DNA of 47,599 nt from a virus (IMGVR_UViG_3300043436_004191:1-47599), one strand, 5' to 3'; numbered from the stretch's first letter, positions 32,454 through 40,387 are shown. The notes: a model not told the origin generated them from the sequence alone. Program-made: numbers and translations.

Positions 32454-32489
32454 AGTATAAGAAAAATTAATAATTTAAAAAAGAGAGAT

Positions 32490-33311
32490 ATGACACGTAT
32501 TACAATATTAGAACAAAAATTATCACAGTTACAAGAACAACTCAACCGAGACAACGCAGTACGCGAAGAATTAACCCGCACTCGAATCAATCGACTGTCA
32601 GCCATGTTTAATCAGGTATTTGCCGGCACGCTAGAAGCTGACGACGTATTAAAGGTATCGAGTGATAGAGTTCAATTCACAAGACGGGAACCTGGACGTC
32701 ACCACCACAAAGACATATTAGATTTATATTTTAGATCTGCAGAGTGGAGAAGTGAATTAGCAACGACAATTGAAACCTCATTTTATTCCACAACGGATAA
32801 TTCAGAATTTGAACTAAGAAGAATGATCCTAATAGGCAAAGTAGGACAAATTGTATTAGACCAATCCGCAGATATACTCCAGCAATTCAATGCTATTATA
32901 TCAGACACCCAAGCAGAGATACGCGAAGCATATGAGGTAGCCAATACAGTGATACGAGATATTGCCGATATAAAAAAGCAGCTTGCCAATCTGCATGCAG
33001 CCGCCTTACTCGATCGATTGCATACCACCGGCATCGAATTCAATATGCCTAGCAATGATGCATATCGATTACCAACGCTTGATATAACATCCACTCGCCA
33101 GATACGTAGAGTTAAAGATATACGAGTACTAGCAACAACCGCTAGCGGCAAATCCGCAGACATCCGAGTAACAACTATTGATAGTGGATGGGATGCAGTC
33201 ACCGGGCAGTCAGTGGATCGGGAAACGGAACGTGCAGTATACAAAGTCCGCATGAGTAACATTGAATCATTTATTCGCAACAATGCCGATCGAGTGATCC
33301 CGGCTGCATAG
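32490..33311 (+). CDS. Early coiled-coil protein, unknown
   Basis: 273 residues. An N-terminal coiled coil (ILEQKLSQLQEQLNRDNAVR), a central helical region (AEIREAYEVANTVIRDIADI) and a beta-rich C-terminal third. The early segment FTRREPGRHHHKDILDLYFR is His-rich. No known domain. Last gene of the early array, ended by a strong terminator. Codon use is more GC-rich than in the small genes before it. Confidence 0.6.
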   Translation: MTRITILEQKLSQLQEQLNRDNAVREELTRTRINRLSAMFNQVFAGTLEADDVLKVSSDRVQFTRREPGRHHHKDILDLYFRSAEWRSELATTIETSFYSTTDNSEFELRRMILIGKVGQIVLDQSADILQQFNAIISDTQAEIREAYEVANTVIRDIADIKKQLANLHAAALLDRLHTTGIEFNMPSNDAYRLPTLDITSTRQIRRVKDIRVLATTASGKSADIRVTTIDSGWDAVTGQSVDRETERAVYKVRMSNIESFIRNNADRVIPAA

Positions 33312-33337
33312 TTAAAGGATATGCATATACACAGGGA

Positions 33338-33358
33338 GGGGGCTATGCCCCCTTTTTT
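33338..33358 (+). terminator. Strong intrinsic terminator of the early array
   Basis: GGGGGC-TAT-GCCCCC (33338-33352) followed by TTTTTT. Textbook hairpin plus U-run. Confidence 0.95.
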
Positions 33359-33360
33359 AC

Positions 33361-33480
33361 AGGGCGAGGGGTAGGGGGTATTGATAGGGGTTAAAAAGGG
33401 GAGGGTAGGGGGTGCAAATAGGGGGGGTATAGGGGTTTCATTAACACCCCCTGGATACGGGTGGTATATGGGGCTAGTTA
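33361..33480 (+). other. G-rich non-coding tract, potential G-quadruplexes
   Basis: The plus strand has at least eight runs of four or more Gs within about 75 bases (from GGGCGAGGGGTAGGGGG to GGGGGGGTATAGGGG) in an otherwise AT-rich genome. Several sets of four G-runs with loops of 1-11 nt are possible. No gene is seen. Confidence 0.6.
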
Positions 33481-33567
33481 TACCAATTTTTCTCGCACGG
33501 GTAAAATTTTTGCTATATAGACCCTCTTTATTAGAATATACAGTGTATATACTAGTATAATGCCATC

Positions 33568-33690
33568 CTATAACGAATTCTATAACGACGCATGCGTAAG
33601 TCTTATAACAAGCCCTATAACGACGCATTGCGCAAATCCTTTAACGAATCTTATAACGACGCCTATATATACCTGTCAGTGTGTATAACG
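33568..33690. repeat. TATAACGA-type short repeats
   Basis: TATAACGA or a one-base variant occurs at 33569, 33581, 33604, 33616, 33640, 33652 and 33683, with TATAACGACGC at three of them; GCATGCG and GCATTGCG follow two. It looks like an iteron or operator array next to the ends of two opposite transcription blocks. No gene from 33312 to 33705. Confidence 0.6.
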
Positions 33691-33705
33691 TCTGCACCAA
33701 CGGTG

Positions 33706-34377
33706 TTATAGAGTAGGTATTAATTTATACGATTTTTCTCCGAAGATGATCATGGATCGGGTGTCTGCTTGTTGAAATGCATCTAGTTTCTTGAGACGAG
33801 CCAATCGATTGAATTCAATCAATGTAGGCACAGCTGACAACCACTTCCTAGAGTGAATGGTTGATTGCACATACAACATGGCGTCGTGCATTTCCTGCAA
33901 ACATTCAAAGTCCCATTCTATGTGAACTATGGGCTCAACTCGATCGGTACCAAAATAATCCACACACAAATCCAATCCAGCTTTGAACTTGGCGCTTAGT
34001 ATGCGAAGCAATTCTGGTCGTTGCACAGCATACTGTTCCAGCTGTGTTCTGGCTTCTCCTACAATAGGATATTTGTATACAAAATGACTGTGATCTAGCA
34101 CCAATTCACTGTGGGTTTTCTGGGTAAACCACGTGGCAATTACTGCGTTGGTACCGCTTGTTTGTCCGCCGTCTTTGTACCATGTTGCATCTAGGCTTAA
34201 ACTGATGTGATTGTGATGGTAATAAGCTTGTTCGATTTCATTGAGATCGAAGCCTTCATGATCAACATGACACGCTCCAGTTAAAAGAATTTTATCTGCG
34301 ATTGCTGTGGGCAAAGCTTTGCAAACAGCTGATTTTGCAATGCTAGGCATTGGGTGGCATTCATATTCAAACGTCAT
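33706..34377 (-). CDS. Hypothetical protein, minus strand
   Basis: 223 residues, not recognised. His- and Asp-rich N-terminal half (YYHHNHISLSLDATWYKDGG, LVLDHSHFVYKYP), helical C-terminal half. The ATG follows directly after the stop of the upstream gene (TAA-ATG), so both are one operon. The function is not readable; the His/Asp richness could indicate metal binding. Confidence 0.6.
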   Translation of the reverse strand: MTFEYECHPMPSIAKSAVCKALPTAIADKILLTGACHVDHEGFDLNEIEQAYYHHNHISLSLDATWYKDGGQTSGTNAVIATWFTQKTHSELVLDHSHFVYKYPIVGEARTQLEQYAVQRPELLRILSAKFKAGLDLCVDYFGTDRVEPIVHIEWDFECLQEMHDAMLYVQSTIHSRKWLSAVPTLIEFNRLARLKKLDAFQQADTRSMIIFGEKSYKLIPTL

Positions 34378-34779
34378 TTATGGCATTGTTTTAATTAGTT
34401 TTGCAAATTTGGTGTTGGCTGCGGAAAAATCTGCGTCGGCGTCATCAAACAGTTTGACTTGGATTCCAGCGTTTGTGCGGTGCATCACACACACTGTGGC
34501 ATCGAATTGTTCTAATCCATTTAACGTGTACACGATTCCAAAATATGCTTGGTCTTTATTTATGCGAGCTACCAGAGTTGCAGCTGCAATTATCAGGCGC
34601 AAATCTCCGAATTTTGTTAATGGCGCCACAAATACATATTCGCCATTTTTCAATCCCAGATAGCTGAAACTAGCATTATGCCCCATCGATTCAGCAAATT
34701 GTTCCAAGTATGGCGCCGCCATTGACACAATTGTGTCTGTGATAGAATTTTCATCGATAATAGATTTTAACTTGATCAT
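34378..34779 (-). CDS. Leader-bearing hypothetical protein, minus strand
   Basis: 133 residues. The ATG at 34779 is chosen because it follows AAGGACAC; another in-frame ATG 15 bases upstream has no ribosome site. The N-terminus MIKLKSIIDE matches the leader MIxLKxLLTE of the plus-strand late genes and ends in IxE. The rest is a mixed alpha/beta domain (ASFSYLGLKNGEYVFVAPLT) without known family. The late-type promoter box lies immediately upstream. Confidence 0.65.
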   Translation of the reverse strand: MIKLKSIIDENSITDTIVSMAAPYLEQFAESMGHNASFSYLGLKNGEYVFVAPLTKFGDLRLIIAAATLVARINKDQAYFGIVYTLNGLEQFDATVCVMHRTNAGIQVKLFDDADADFSAANTKFAKLIKTMP

Positions 34780-34796
34780 GTGTCCTTGCTGCATTT

Positions 34797-34810
34797 ATAT
34801 ATAAATATCC
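34797..34810 (-). promoter_or_regulatory. Late-type promoter candidate
   Basis: On the minus strand GATATTTATATATAAAT stands just before the leader-bearing gene. Same box as at 35366, 41102, 41750 and 42868. Confidence 0.55.
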
Positions 34811-35049
34811 ATGCAATAAATTCACCAGGCTTATTAACACCGTGTGCCAACCAGCTAGTCCCGGGGCAACATATAGACATTGCCTCCACCATGGAATCTG
34901 TACCTGCGTTGCCAGAGTACTGCCGTTACGTGCGAGATAATGCCCCATTAGCACCGCCATTCGGTGTGGCTTGATCTGATTCACAATCACCGGCCATGTT
35001 ACTGTGATGCAGAGCATATATATAGTAAACAAATCAATTTGGTAAACAC
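34811..35049. other. Non-coding interval
   Basis: No convincing gene on either strand between the minus-strand late promoter and the small plus-strand gene at 35050. Composition is more GC-rich than the flanks. No repeat or strong hairpin seen. Confidence 0.4.
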
Positions 35050-35190
35050 ATGGCAAAAGCAAAAGCAGCAACAACACAACAACACGTCGCTAGCGAGATT
35101 ACCCGTCCTGGGGTTCACAGCAAAACTAAAATGTCGCATAGCAAAAATGCAGACAAATACCGGAAACGGTACCGAGGTCAAGGTCGGTAA
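35050..35190 (+). CDS. Very basic 46-residue phage protein
   Basis: MAKAKAATTQQHVASEITRP, then HSKTKMSHSKNADKYRKRYR and GQGR. I recognise this form (ITRPGVHSKTKxSxxKxSKxYxKxYRGQG) from short conserved proteins of T4-like phages. Strongly basic, likely nucleic-acid or ribosome associated; function unknown. It is too short for usual gene calls, but the family resemblance supports it. Confidence 0.65.
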   Translation: MAKAKAATTQQHVASEITRPGVHSKTKMSHSKNADKYRKRYRGQGR

Positions 35191-35321
35191 TCGGTGGGGC
35201 TTGGTGCACACGGTAAGGGCCACCTGGGTGGACGTGTTTTCACGTGGGTTACAACGTACTAAATCTTTTTTTAAACTTTTCTTGCATTTTGCTTGACACG
35301 TGCACTTTATTAAATAGAATT

Positions 35322-35340
35322 AGCCCATCTGGGGCTTTTT
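35322..35340 (+). terminator. Intrinsic terminator
   Basis: AGCCC-ATCTG-GGGCT followed by TTTTT. The 5-bp stem is short but GC-rich and placed between two transcription units. Confidence 0.65.
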
Positions 35341-35365
35341 TACTATATAATATACATTAGTAATA

Positions 35366-35379
35366 TTTATATATAAATT
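35366..35379 (+). promoter_or_regulatory. Late-type promoter candidate
   Basis: ATATTTATATATAA, 12 bases before the leader-bearing gene at 35392. Confidence 0.55.
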
Positions 35380-35391
35380 AAGAGTATTAAT

Positions 35392-35793
35392 ATGAAAAAA
35401 TTAAAACAACTACTTGAAGGATATGCATGGGAACGAGTTCCGGGTAAGCCATTGCCTACTTTAAAAGGTGTAACGGCCGCGTATGGTGGCACTAATCAAG
35501 TTAATGAAGCGGTTAATACTAATAGAGTTAGCATTCCAATTGGCGGTATTAACGGCAAGTTTCTCGTAATTACTACTAGTGAGAATGATAATACCGTAAT
35601 ATTTAAGCCTGATATGAGCGAGCCATATGATACATTGCAGAATCTCGATCGGGAATATATACAAGATGAATTACATGCGTATTGTGAAAAGAAAACGGGA
35701 TTGAAATTTACTACAAGCGGTGGCGGTGGTACCCGGCAGTATAGGTTTAAAATCGATATGTATTCGATTGCCGATAAAATTACAAACAGCTAA
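35392..35793 (+). CDS. Leader-bearing hypothetical protein
   Basis: 133 residues. MKKLKQLLE followed by GYAWERVPGKPLPTL: the leader ends in LxE and the next segment is Gly/Pro-rich. The body is beta-rich with a GGINGKFLVITTSENDN stretch and a Gly-rich loop (TSGGGGTRQYRFKID). Family not recognised. Late promoter box in front. Confidence 0.65.
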   Translation: MKKLKQLLEGYAWERVPGKPLPTLKGVTAAYGGTNQVNEAVNTNRVSIPIGGINGKFLVITTSENDNTVIFKPDMSEPYDTLQNLDREYIQDELHAYCEKKTGLKFTTSGGGGTRQYRFKIDMYSIADKITNS

Positions 35794-35807
35794 AGCAATA
35801 TATTAAA

Positions 35808-36197
35808 ATGATAAATTTATTAGACTTAACAAATCCACGACACCAACTAATAGTTGTTGAAGAAATATCCCGAGCAAAACGTATTATTAAAGAACAATCT
35901 ATGCGCACCGGTGATACTAACATGTTAGCTGCATTCAAGATTTTAGATTGGATGCAGAACAATAAAAAGCTAGTAGGAAATTTTGTGTATACTACATCAA
36001 CTGGCAATCAGTCATATTTTCAAATAATGCGTGTTTTAGACCGAGGCAACCCAAGTCAATCATACCTTAAAGGATTAATTGATAAATTGGATACATTGGA
36101 AGGTGTTGCTATCGACGATCTAGATTTTTATGACACTGATTCAAAACAAATACCAGGTCGGACTCAGGATTTTCCATTCATTTCTTCTAAAAAATAA
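35808..36197 (+). CDS. Late hypothetical protein
   Basis: 129 residues. HQLIVVEEISRAKRIIKEQS and MLAAFKILDWMQNNKKLVGN are helical; the C-terminus is acidic. No known domain. Probably co-transcribed with the preceding leader-bearing gene. Confidence 0.55.
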   Translation: MINLLDLTNPRHQLIVVEEISRAKRIIKEQSMRTGDTNMLAAFKILDWMQNNKKLVGNFVYTTSTGNQSYFQIMRVLDRGNPSQSYLKGLIDKLDTLEGVAIDDLDFYDTDSKQIPGRTQDFPFISSKK

Positions 36198-36200
36198 AAC

Positions 36201-36389
36201 ATGACCCGTATATTTTTTCAGATTACCGTAACGTATAGCGACACATCTACACAAATAATTTTCATCAATGTTAATTTAATTGAATATATCAGTGAAACTA
36301 CATCAGGTGTGCATATAAAAATGCAAAATGGAAATTCGTGGATTGTTAACGAATCTATATACTCGTTATTAGAACGTTTACAATCGTAA
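36201..36389 (+). CDS. Small hypothetical protein
   Basis: 62 residues, beta-rich (FFQITVTYSDTSTQIIFINV). Three bases after the previous stop. Not recognised. Confidence 0.5.
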   Translation: MTRIFFQITVTYSDTSTQIIFINVNLIEYISETTSGVHIKMQNGNSWIVNESIYSLLERLQS

Positions 36390-36435
36390 TAATCGTATAC
36401 TTGTTATATTTATAATAAAATAAAAAGAATTAAGT

Positions 36436-36621
36436 ATGACATCTCAGGAAATTTTCGAAGAAATGCAGCAGTTGTGGACAATTGTAGAGGTTAATAATAA
36501 ACGATTTCAAGATAAAGGCGTAAAGGCTGCTGGGAGTAGAGCGAGAAAAGCTATTAATGAAATTAAAAAATTAGCTGGTAAATACCGAAGTACGTGTTTA
36601 TCTGAATCAAAGGTGCAGTAA
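36436..36621 (+). CDS. Histone H1-like DNA-binding protein
   Basis: 61 residues. The block NKRFQDKGVKAAGSRARKAI with NEIKKLAGKYR matches the short histone H1-like (Hc1) proteins of Bacteroidota, which have FxxKGNxAAGTRxRKxxQxIKxLAxxIR. It could coat or compact DNA, or mimic the host nucleoid protein. A TATATTTATAATAAAATAA box lies upstream. Its last bases run into the following leader-bearing gene. Confidence 0.7.
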   Translation: MTSQEIFEEMQQLWTIVEVNNKRFQDKGVKAAGSRARKAINEIKKLAGKYRSTCLSESKVQ

Positions 36622-36622
36622 T

Positions 36623-37498
36623 ATGAAATTATTGTTTGAAGAAATAGTAAATGAGTTGTTGAATGAACAAGAAACTACTAATCAAGAAGTATTTACTCCA
36701 CAACAACAAAAATTTCTAGGAAAATTTGCTGAAAAAAATAGTCAATCATTAGGAATATTATATTCTACGTCACCAGAAGGTATAGAAGAATTTATTTTGC
36801 GATCTGGAGAAGCGTTGCAGTTAACGCCAGAGACATTTAATTATTTAATTGATGCTGACATAATTAGCATCGAGCAAATAGGCACTAGACGCGATCCAAT
36901 GTATACAATAAGTTTGAATATTCCAATATCCACTATAGCTGCGTTTGCTGCAACAGGTGATGCTGAAACTGGGGATGCTGAAACTACTCTGTCCGCCGAT
37001 ACATCGACTAGTACAAGTGGTGGCGGAGGTGGCATGACTACTGCTGATTTGGGCAGTGAAACAGAAACACCAGAAACAGAAACACCAGAAGACGCGGTAC
37101 CCGAGCCAATACCAGACACCGGACCAGAGGAATCGTTTCGTAAAGATGGTGAATTGATTTTAGAATATAAACGATTGAATATATATAAGTACAAAAGCAT
37201 TTTAGAACAAAGTGCCCGTTCATTAAAACATATTATTCATGAACAATCCAAATCTCCCAAAGTTTATTCTTCCAATAGTCGGGTGTTAAACAGATTACCA
37301 GCTGGATACATATATTATTTAGAACGTATTATTGAACTCATGTCAAAGCGTCTACATACCGATTTAGAAAAAGAACATTTAGTGGCAGATCTTCTTGATA
37401 ATCTAGCGTTCAATTTTGGATTAACGCCGAATCAGATATTAAGAAGTTACGTTTTTTATAAAAATCAAAATAAATTACGAGCTATTTTAAAAAAATAA
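36623..37498 (+). CDS. Leader-bearing structural-like protein with low-complexity linker
   Basis: 291 residues. The N-terminus MKLLFEEIVNELLNE contains two possible xNE cut sites. Residues ~110-180 are a Thr/Ser/Gly/Glu/Pro linker (GDAETGDAETTLSADTSTST, GGGGGM, TETPETETPED). The C-terminal ~110 residues are helical (YYLERIIELMSKRLHTDLEK, EHLVADLLDNLAFNFGLTPN). Domain-linker-domain layout suits a virion or internal head protein. Not recognised otherwise. Confidence 0.6.
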   Translation: MKLLFEEIVNELLNEQETTNQEVFTPQQQKFLGKFAEKNSQSLGILYSTSPEGIEEFILRSGEALQLTPETFNYLIDADIISIEQIGTRRDPMYTISLNIPISTIAAFAATGDAETGDAETTLSADTSTSTSGGGGGMTTADLGSETETPETETPEDAVPEPIPDTGPEESFRKDGELILEYKRLNIYKYKSILEQSARSLKHIIHEQSKSPKVYSSNSRVLNRLPAGYIYYLERIIELMSKRLHTDLEKEHLVADLLDNLAFNFGLTPNQILRSYVFYKNQNKLRAILKK

Positions 37499-37567
37499 TT
37501 TTGTTTATACAATTTTTTTTACTATATTATATGTATAAAAATAAATAGTAAAAACTAAATTTAAATT

Positions 37568-37774
37568 ATGTATTATACAGCAAAAGTACAATTGACACAT
37601 GAAGTCGACACTCCTAAAGGGGTAACACAAAAAAAATTAACAGAAGTATATCTAGTAAAAGCTTTATCAGTTACTGATGCTGAGGCTAAGGTAGTAAAAG
37701 ACTTCGGATCTGAAATGATCGAGTTTGAAGTAAAGGCAGTAACATCTAGTAAGATCGTTAAAATTTTAATGTAA
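37568..37774 (+). CDS. DUF4494-like protein
   Basis: 68 residues. YTAKVQLTHEV, KKLTEVYLVKALSVTDAEAK, EFEVKAVTSSKIVKIL follow the DUF4494 pattern I know from Bacteroidota and their phages; function unknown. Its stop overlaps the next ATG. Confidence 0.7.
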   Translation: MYYTAKVQLTHEVDTPKGVTQKKLTEVYLVKALSVTDAEAKVVKDFGSEMIEFEVKAVTSSKIVKILM

Positions 37775-38052
37775 TGAGTAGATACACGATCGGCCAACCC
37801 GTTATAGTAACATCTGAAGATAAACATCAAGTAGGAGTTGTTGTTGAAACATTTATCCATAATAACAGCAGACTGTATGATGTTTTATTTGAATCCCGCG
37901 GTGCTATATCAGCAATCAATTCGTCATCATCTCGAAAAACGTATATTAATCGAGAGTTAACAAAAAAATTGTGTGATACAGGCATAATTACGCCTACTGT
38001 AGACTACGATTTTTTGTTTGAAAATGAAATGTTACCTATCACTCGTTGTTAA
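37774..38052 (+). CDS. Hypothetical protein with KOW/SH3-like start
   Basis: 92 residues. YTIGQPVIVTSEDKHQVGVV resembles the start of small SH3-like barrels, followed by a Ser-rich loop. Coupled to the DUF4494-like gene. Function unknown. Confidence 0.5.
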   Translation: MSRYTIGQPVIVTSEDKHQVGVVVETFIHNNSRLYDVLFESRGAISAINSSSSRKTYINRELTKKLCDTGIITPTVDYDFLFENEMLPITRC

Positions 38053-38117
38053 AGACTATTCACAACGAATAACTTACAAATATATAAACTTATATACAAA
38101 TTTAAAACTATAATATT

Positions 38118-38492
38118 ATGAGTAGTATTAATAACTCAGCCGCCGTTTCAGATAAATTCAGGTTAAAATATGGAAATACCTGGGCCGATATGGACTTTAT
38201 CACCGAAAAATTAAATTTTCGTGTTTTTAAGATGCAACCAATGGATTATAATGTTGGTACCTTATACATAGCAAATCAAAAAATAAAATTTGAGTTTAAA
38301 GATTTATTTAGATATGAAACTGAAATTAATAACATGTTGCCAATTATATATTCGTCGAAAACTGAAAATACATTTTTGATTGATATTAAAGGTCAAGAAT
38401 TTCAATTACAAAAACATGAAGTTAGTCGGTTATACGAAACAATCCGGGATGCAAAAATTACCATTTACAGTAAGTATGAATTAGGAATTTAA
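38118..38492 (+). CDS. Hypothetical protein
   Basis: 124 residues, beta-rich centre (KIKFEFKDLFRYETEINNML). Not recognised. A 65-base AT-rich leader precedes it. Confidence 0.5.
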   Translation: MSSINNSAAVSDKFRLKYGNTWADMDFITEKLNFRVFKMQPMDYNVGTLYIANQKIKFEFKDLFRYETEINNMLPIIYSSKTENTFLIDIKGQEFQLQKHEVSRLYETIRDAKITIYSKYELGI

Positions 38493-38515
38493 TTCATATT
38501 TATTAATATATAGTA

Positions 38516-38680
38516 ATGGAGAAACGATATAAATATTTTTCAATACATGATCCTGCTAAAGAAACAATTGGCTTATTCAGTGCGACTACGATCGAGCTGG
38601 CATGGTACAATCTTAGTTTGATTAAAAAATTAGATATCAAAGATCTTCGTAAATTATATGTTATTGTTGAACTAATATAA
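38516..38680 (+). CDS. Short hypothetical protein
   Basis: 54 residues (YKYFSIHDPAKETIGLFSAT, LSLIKKLDIKDLRKLYVIVE). A CATATTTATTAATATATAG late-type box lies directly upstream. Eight bases separate it from the next gene. Not recognised. Confidence 0.5.
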   Translation: MEKRYKYFSIHDPAKETIGLFSATTIELAWYNLSLIKKLDIKDLRKLYVIVELI

Positions 38681-38688
38681 GGATTGCA

Positions 38689-39129
38689 ATGAAATCTGTA
38701 TTAAATGACATTTATATAAGTAGTTACGAATATAATTATATAGTTGATTTAACTAGCAAAGAAAAATTTTTGTATCTAATAGGTAGAATTGAAACAGAAA
38801 CTAGGCGCAATCACGAAATCAATTTAACTGAGTTTTTCAATGAAATCGCCATGGAGCTCCCTGATGAAAGTCATCTAGATGAGTTTGATGAATTGCAATT
38901 TGGGGAGCTAAATGGTAACCAGGTTGATGTGATGTTAGATAATGAACATATATTGATTGAATCTAATAGTCTTAAAAACATCAAAATTACTACGAAAAAT
39001 TTTTTCGAATTAGGATATATACTACAACGAGATCGTGGTACTGAAAAACTGTTTATAAAAAACAAAATAACTAGATTTCTGCGTGTTTATAAAATTACTG
39101 GTAATATAACACCACATAGTTTAAGCTAA
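38689..39129 (+). CDS. Hypothetical protein
   Basis: 146 residues, acidic centre (IAMELPDESHLDEFDELQFG) and basic C-terminus. Not recognised. Same operon as its neighbours. Confidence 0.55.
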   Translation: MKSVLNDIYISSYEYNYIVDLTSKEKFLYLIGRIETETRRNHEINLTEFFNEIAMELPDESHLDEFDELQFGELNGNQVDVMLDNEHILIESNSLKNIKITTKNFFELGYILQRDRGTEKLFIKNKITRFLRVYKITGNITPHSLS

Positions 39130-39134
39130 ATCAT

Positions 39135-39695
39135 ATGGCAAAACAAAAAAACAGTGCCCCACCTAGTTACATACAACAAATCTTTACTAAAGCACAATAT
39201 AATATTGGTGATGCGGTATGTTTTTCTTGGTTAGGTGGGCGGCAATATGGTATAATCGTAAATATAAAAACTGTTAGCAATGAGGAAATTAGTTACACTG
39301 TATCATCGTATGGTACAAAGTATCCGTGTGGCATTGAAGTTAAAGAACACAGAAACCGATATCACAACGCCGGTTTCATACACTACAATAGTGGAGAGGA
39401 TCAAGATGTTATCTCCAGCCGATCAGCAGAAGCAAATTCAGTTGTGGTTAAAAACGGAAAACGGCAAAACGCACATTCAATTGTTAAAGAATCAGCAAAT
39501 GGAACAGCTTTACGTGAATCTGATAACCCAGTACCAGGCCTGCACACAGGATCCAACCCACCTACCATCACGAATAGTAATCAGCCTAGCTCTAAATCAG
39601 CTAATAAAACTAGAAACCCAAGAAGTAAACCCAAACTAGACTCGGCTATTCAGAAGCAAAGAGACTTTTTAAATGCTTTCATAAAAAAAGATTGA
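39135..39695 (+). CDS. SH3/KOW-like phage protein with disordered tail
   Basis: 186 residues. Residues ~20-85 (QYNIGDAVCFSWLGGRQYGI, YPCGIEVKEHRNRY) form a small barrel domain I recognise from phage proteins of unknown function. Residues ~90-165 are Ser/Asn/Pro-rich and probably disordered, and the end DSAIQKQRDFLNAFIKK is helical. A 77-residue frame with its own ribosome site overlaps the disordered part. Confidence 0.6.
   Translation: MAKQKNSAPPSYIQQIFTKAQYNIGDAVCFSWLGGRQYGIIVNIKTVSNEEISYTVSSYGTKYPCGIEVKEHRNRYHNAGFIHYNSGEDQDVISSRSAEANSVVVKNGKRQNAHSIVKESANGTALRESDNPVPGLHTGSNPPTITNSNQPSSKSANKTRNPRSKPKLDSAIQKQRDFLNAFIKKD
39406..39639 (+). CDS. Possible overlapping gene in a second frame
   Basis: 77 residues fully inside the preceding gene, +1 relative to it. 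The start has AGGA five bases upstream of ATG. The product is a plausible helical protein (LSPADQQKQIQLWLKTENGK, THIQLLKNQQMEQLYVNLIT). The host gene is low-complexity exactly here. It could still be chance, as AT-rich phage DNA often leaves long second frames. Confidence 0.3.
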   Translation: MLSPADQQKQIQLWLKTENGKTHIQLLKNQQMEQLYVNLITQYQACTQDPTHLPSRIVISLALNQLIKLETQEVNPN

Positions 39696-39702
39696 TATTT
39701 GG

Positions 39703-39734
39703 TTGGATTAATGATTTTTTATTCTTATATTTAG
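39703..39734 (+). promoter_or_regulatory. Early-type promoter within the late region
   Basis: GTTG (39703-39706), 20 nt, TATATTTA (39727-39734), before the secreted-protein gene. Confidence 0.65.
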
Positions 39735-39776
39735 TATATAGAAATTAAAGAGTTAAACAATTAAACAATTAAAGCC

Positions 39777-40325
39777 ATGAAAAAGATCGTATTAGTATTC
39801 GCAGTTTTAGTAAGTAGTTTTGGGTTTGGTCAGAGTGCCGGTGACAGAATTGCAAATGATGTTGGAAATTATATGGCTAACTCCCCAACTTTTTATAGAG
39901 GAGAGGCTAAATTTGATGATATGCGAGGGATACTCGAAACTATATTAACTAATCCGCAATTAGCAAAAAAAATGATTATGCAGATTGATCCGGCTATTTT
40001 AGATGTGTTAGTATGGGGACAATCGTATTCGCAAGAACCAGCCGAGCAACACAAAACACTTCCTCGTTTTGGAGATGTGATAGATGCTTTACCTGCTATT
40101 ATGGCTGGTCGTTTAAGCAGTGATTATACAGTAATATATGTGTGTAATTGTGATGATGCTTGGAAACTTGAAGAAATTTACATAATGCACAAAGACAATT
40201 CAGAAAGAGCTGATTTCGAAATACAGTTTTGTTACGGTAACGGCACAGATCGATTAGTGAGTGTAATAGTAGAGGAACGATTCGGAGTTTTAACTAAAAC
40301 CATGTTAAGTAAATACCAAAATTAA
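39777..40325 (+). CDS. Secreted hypothetical protein with signal peptide
   Basis: 182 residues. MKKIVLVFAVLVSSFGFGQS is a Sec signal peptide of Bacteroidota style (ending FGQ). The mature part is alpha/beta with three Cys near the middle (VCNCDDAW, FCYGNG). No known domain and no lipobox. It has an early-type promoter and a bidirectional terminator behind it, so it is a single-gene unit. It may alter the periplasm or block superinfection; unproven. Confidence 0.6.
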   Translation: MKKIVLVFAVLVSSFGFGQSAGDRIANDVGNYMANSPTFYRGEAKFDDMRGILETILTNPQLAKKMIMQIDPAILDVLVWGQSYSQEPAEQHKTLPRFGDVIDALPAIMAGRLSSDYTVIYVCNCDDAWKLEEIYIMHKDNSERADFEIQFCYGNGTDRLVSVIVEERFGVLTKTMLSKYQN

Positions 40326-40346
40326 GAAAAATTATAGGTCAGTAAA

Positions 40347-40372
40347 AATGGGTATGTTACGGCATACCCATT
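40347..40372. terminator. Bidirectional terminator between convergent genes
   Basis: AATGGGTATG (40347-40356) pairs perfectly with CATACCCATT (40363-40372), loop TTACGG, between a plus and a minus gene that converge. Confidence 0.75.
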
Positions 40373-40387
40373 ACTACATTTATATTG

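Noticed and set aside
32783-33628. 281-residue minus-strand open frame
   Set aside because: Antisense shadow of the coiled-coil gene and the G-rich region; proline-rich translation comes from the G-runs.
34964-35296. 110-residue plus-strand open frame
   Set aside because: It overlaps the well-recognised 46-residue basic protein at 35050 in another frame and has a non-protein-like composition.
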